7,601 nt of DNA from CAZWBR01 sp964404205 (GTDB lineage: Bacteria > Bacteroidota > Bacteroidia > Bacteroidales > Prolixibacteraceae): positions 1 to 7,601 of the forward strand of contig CAYOJD010000132.1 in the NCBI GenBank assembly GCA_964404205.1. The letters run 5' to 3'. Made by a program: the position numbers and the translations under genes. The notes below the pieces were generated by a model, which did not search any database, was not told where the DNA came from, and saw only the letters and a program-made list of their open reading frames with translations. Within the stretch, counting starts at the first letter, position 1. Every line of letters begins with the position of its first letter. Shown in pieces: positions 5,967-7,601 of this stretch.

Positions 5967-6025
5967 TAGCCCTGATTCTATTTAATGAGGCAGTTGACCG
6001 TTTTAAGTTAAGCCAGTTTGACGGC

Positions 6026-6064
6026 AAAAAAAAAGCTGCTTCCGTTTCGGGAGGCAGCCTTTTT
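6026..6064 (-). terminator. Intrinsic terminator after the fumarase gene
   Basis: On the minus strand GCTGC (6058-6054) pairs with GCAGC (6039-6035). Inside, partial pairing of TCC with GGA closes on a GAAAC tip, and nine T residues follow at 6034-6026. A-rich sequence before the stem can pair with the T run, so it may also work in the plus direction. It starts about 23 bp after the fumarase stop, as expected for a rho-independent terminator, and insulates the accessory stretch from the fumarase transcript. Confidence 0.88.
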
Positions 6065-6086
6065 GTTTGTTGCGGCTTTGCGTTGG

Positions 6087-7601
6087 TTACTTCATATCGG
6101 CGAAGAAATCGTTGCCTTTGTCGTCGACAATAATAAAGGCGGGGAAATCTTCGACATAGATTTTGCGGACAGCTTCCATGCCCAGCTCTTCGAAGTCGAC
6201 CACTTCGACCGATTTAATGCTGTTTTTGGCCAGAATAGCGGCTGGTCCGCCAATAGAGCCAAGGTAGAAACCACCATGTTTTTTACAGGCATCGGTTACC
6301 GCCTGCGAGCGGTTGCCTTTGGCCAGCATAATAAGTGAGCCGCCCATTTCCTGGAAAAGATCGACATAAGCGTCCATGCGGCCTGCGGTGGTGGGGCCGA
6401 AACTGCCCGATGCCATCCCTTTCGGGGTTTTGGCCGGTCCGGCATAATATACCGGGTGTTTTTTGAAATAGTCGGGCATTGGCTGGCCTTCGTCAATCAT
6501 CTTTTTGATTTGGGCGTGGGCAATGTCGCGGGCTACAATCAGGGTGCCTTTCAGGTTGAGGCGGGTTTTTACCGGGTATTTCGAGAGTTCTTTCAGTACC
6601 TCTTCCATCGGACGGTCGAGATCGATATCGACCGATGGCTGCATGTGCGGGGCCTCTTTCGGGAGGAATTTTTCGGGGTTGCGTTCGAGCACTTCGAGGA
6701 AAATACCCTCTTCGTTGATTTTGGCTTTGATGTTACGGTCGGCACTACAGCTTACGCCAATGCCCACCGGGCACGATGCGGCGTGACGCGGCAGACGGAT
6801 AACCCTTACGTCGTGGACAAAATATTTGCCGCCGAACTGGGCGCCGATGCCGCTTTCCTGACAGATTTTCAATACTTTCTCTTCCCATTCAAGGTCGCGG
6901 AACGCTTGACCGCTTTCGTTGCCGTGAGTGGGCAAATGGTCGAGATAGCCTGCGGATGCCTTTTTTACGGTTGCCAGTGTAGCTTCGGCCGATGTGCCGC
7001 CAATCACAATTGCGAGGTGATAGGGCGGGCAGGCCGATGTGCCGAGGTCTTTAATCTTCTCTTTGATAAATTTGGTCAGGTTCTCTTCGTTTAGCAGCGA
7101 TTTGGTTTGCTGATAGAGGTAGGTCTTGTTGCCTGATCCGCCCCCTTTGGTCATCAAGAGAAATTCGTAACTGTTGCCTTCTGTGGTATAGAGGTCGATT
7201 TGGGCCGGAAGGTTGGTGCCGGTGTTTTTCTCTTCGGTCATGGTGAAGGGGACTACCTGCGAGTAGCGTAAGTTCCGGTCGTGGTAGGTTTCGTATATGC
7301 CTTTCGAGAGGTATTCGGCATCGTCGGCACCGGTCCATACGTTTTCGCCCTTTTTGCCAATTACGATGGCTGTCCCGGTATCCTGACAGGTGGGGAGTTC
7401 GCCTTCGGCCGCCACTACCTGATTCAGCAGCATGGTGTGGGCTACAAAAATATCGTTGTCGCTGGCTTCGGGATCTTTTAGGATATTCGACAATTTTTCG
7501 AGATGGGCCGAACGAAGAAAGAACGAAACATCGGCAAACCCTTCGCGGGCTAGCAGTGTGAGTCCCTCGGGGGCTACTTTCAGTATTTTACGTCCTTCCA
7601 C
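6087..7601 (-). CDS. fumA: Class I fumarate hydratase (iron-sulfur), N-terminus missing
   Basis: Catalyses the reversible hydration of fumarate to (S)-malate in the TCA cycle, or malate to fumarate in the reductive branch used by many anaerobic Bacteroidota. The cytosolic enzyme uses an oxygen-sensitive [4Fe-4S] cluster. The visible 504 residues cover the N-terminal cluster domain and the C-terminal beta domain. By comparison with characterised class I enzymes the cluster cysteines should be C72 (LPTCQDTGT), C191 (SACPPYH) and C285 (GVSCSAD). H273 (PRHAASCPVG), TKGGGSGNKT (151-160), GPTTAGRMD (402-410) and AKGNRSQ (427-433) form the substrate site. Family members are about 540-550 residues, so roughly 35-45 residues are cut off by the window edge; the GTG codon at the edge is internal, not a start. 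All key residues are present. FumA and FumB are equivalent names for this class. Confidence 0.96.
   Translation of the reverse strand: MEGRKILKVAPEGLTLLAREGFADVSFFLRSAHLEKLSNILKDPEASDNDIFVAHTMLLNQVVAAEGELPTCQDTGTAIVIGKKGENVWTGADDAEYLSKGIYETYHDRNLRYSQVVPFTMTEEKNTGTNLPAQIDLYTTEGNSYEFLLMTKGGGSGNKTYLYQQTKSLLNEENLTKFIKEKIKDLGTSACPPYHLAIVIGGTSAEATLATVKKASAGYLDHLPTHGNESGQAFRDLEWEEKVLKICQESGIGAQFGGKYFVHDVRVIRLPRHAASCPVGIGVSCSADRNIKAKINEEGIFLEVLERNPEKFLPKEAPHMQPSVDIDLDRPMEEVLKELSKYPVKTRLNLKGTLIVARDIAHAQIKKMIDEGQPMPDYFKKHPVYYAGPAKTPKGMASGSFGPTTAGRMDAYVDLFQEMGGSLIMLAKGNRSQAVTDACKKHGGFYLGSIGGPAAILAKNSIKSVEVVDFEELGMEAVRKIYVEDFPAFIIVDDKGNDFFADMK

Noticed and set aside
5631..5969. Plus-strand 112-codon frame through the 42-bp repeats (GVVPRLHFLF repeats)
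   Set aside because: It is open mainly because the 42-bp unit preserves frame. It starts only at TTG and its tail matches no family I know. Substitutions between units are half replacement, so coding is not supported.
6456..7094. Plus-strand 212-codon open frame opposite the fumarase gene
   Set aside because: It lies wholly antisense to a well conserved enzyme and its translation shows no recognisable domain; it is a shadow of the biased codon use of the real gene.
7599..7601. GTG at the window edge as the fumarase start
   Set aside because: Class I fumarases have about 35-45 more residues before this point, so the codon is an internal Val and the gene is cut by the window.

Overview
The window looks like a piece of a Bacteroidota chromosome, most likely Bacteroidales/Marinilabiliales-like; this is inferred. 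The class I fumarase closely resembles Bacteroides-type sequences as I recall them, the large secreted protein has a signal peptide ending in the typical FSQ-T pattern, strong Shine-Dalgarno sites are missing before most starts, and base composition is moderate. Every gene I can support lies on the minus strand, so the window reads right to left.

Right end (6087-7601): the C-terminal ~504 residues of a class I iron-sulfur fumarate hydratase (TCA cycle), its N-terminus cut off by the window edge, followed by a clear intrinsic terminator (6026-6062). Centre-right (about 5385-5970): an accessory stretch with no ordinary gene. It holds paired 11-bp-period direct repeats, five perfect-period 42-bp tandem repeats encoding a 14-residue repeat protein, what looks like a lipoprotein signal peptide split from that ORF by one base, a 59-codon ORF, and a perfect inverted repeat next to a possible promoter.

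Centre and left (548-5277): a probable four-gene operon. It starts with a 1019-residue exported protein (three 102-residue beta-rich repeats, a Pro/Ser/Thr linker, a ZU5-like domain carrying an HFS motif, a long helical region and a beta-rich C-terminal domain). Three small membrane proteins follow with gaps of 29, -19 and about 25 bp: one with a C-terminal zinc ribbon, one with two membrane helices and a PH-like tail, and one DUF3592-like. The tight spacing suggests one envelope-related unit of unknown function.

Left end: a YuiD/DUF212 (divergent PAP2) membrane protein (56-472), followed 17 bp later by the first 12 codons of what looks like an isochorismatase-family cysteine hydrolase (1-38).

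The best candidates for something undescribed are the secreted repeat/ZU5-like protein with its three membrane partners, and the 5.4-6.0 kb repeat island.
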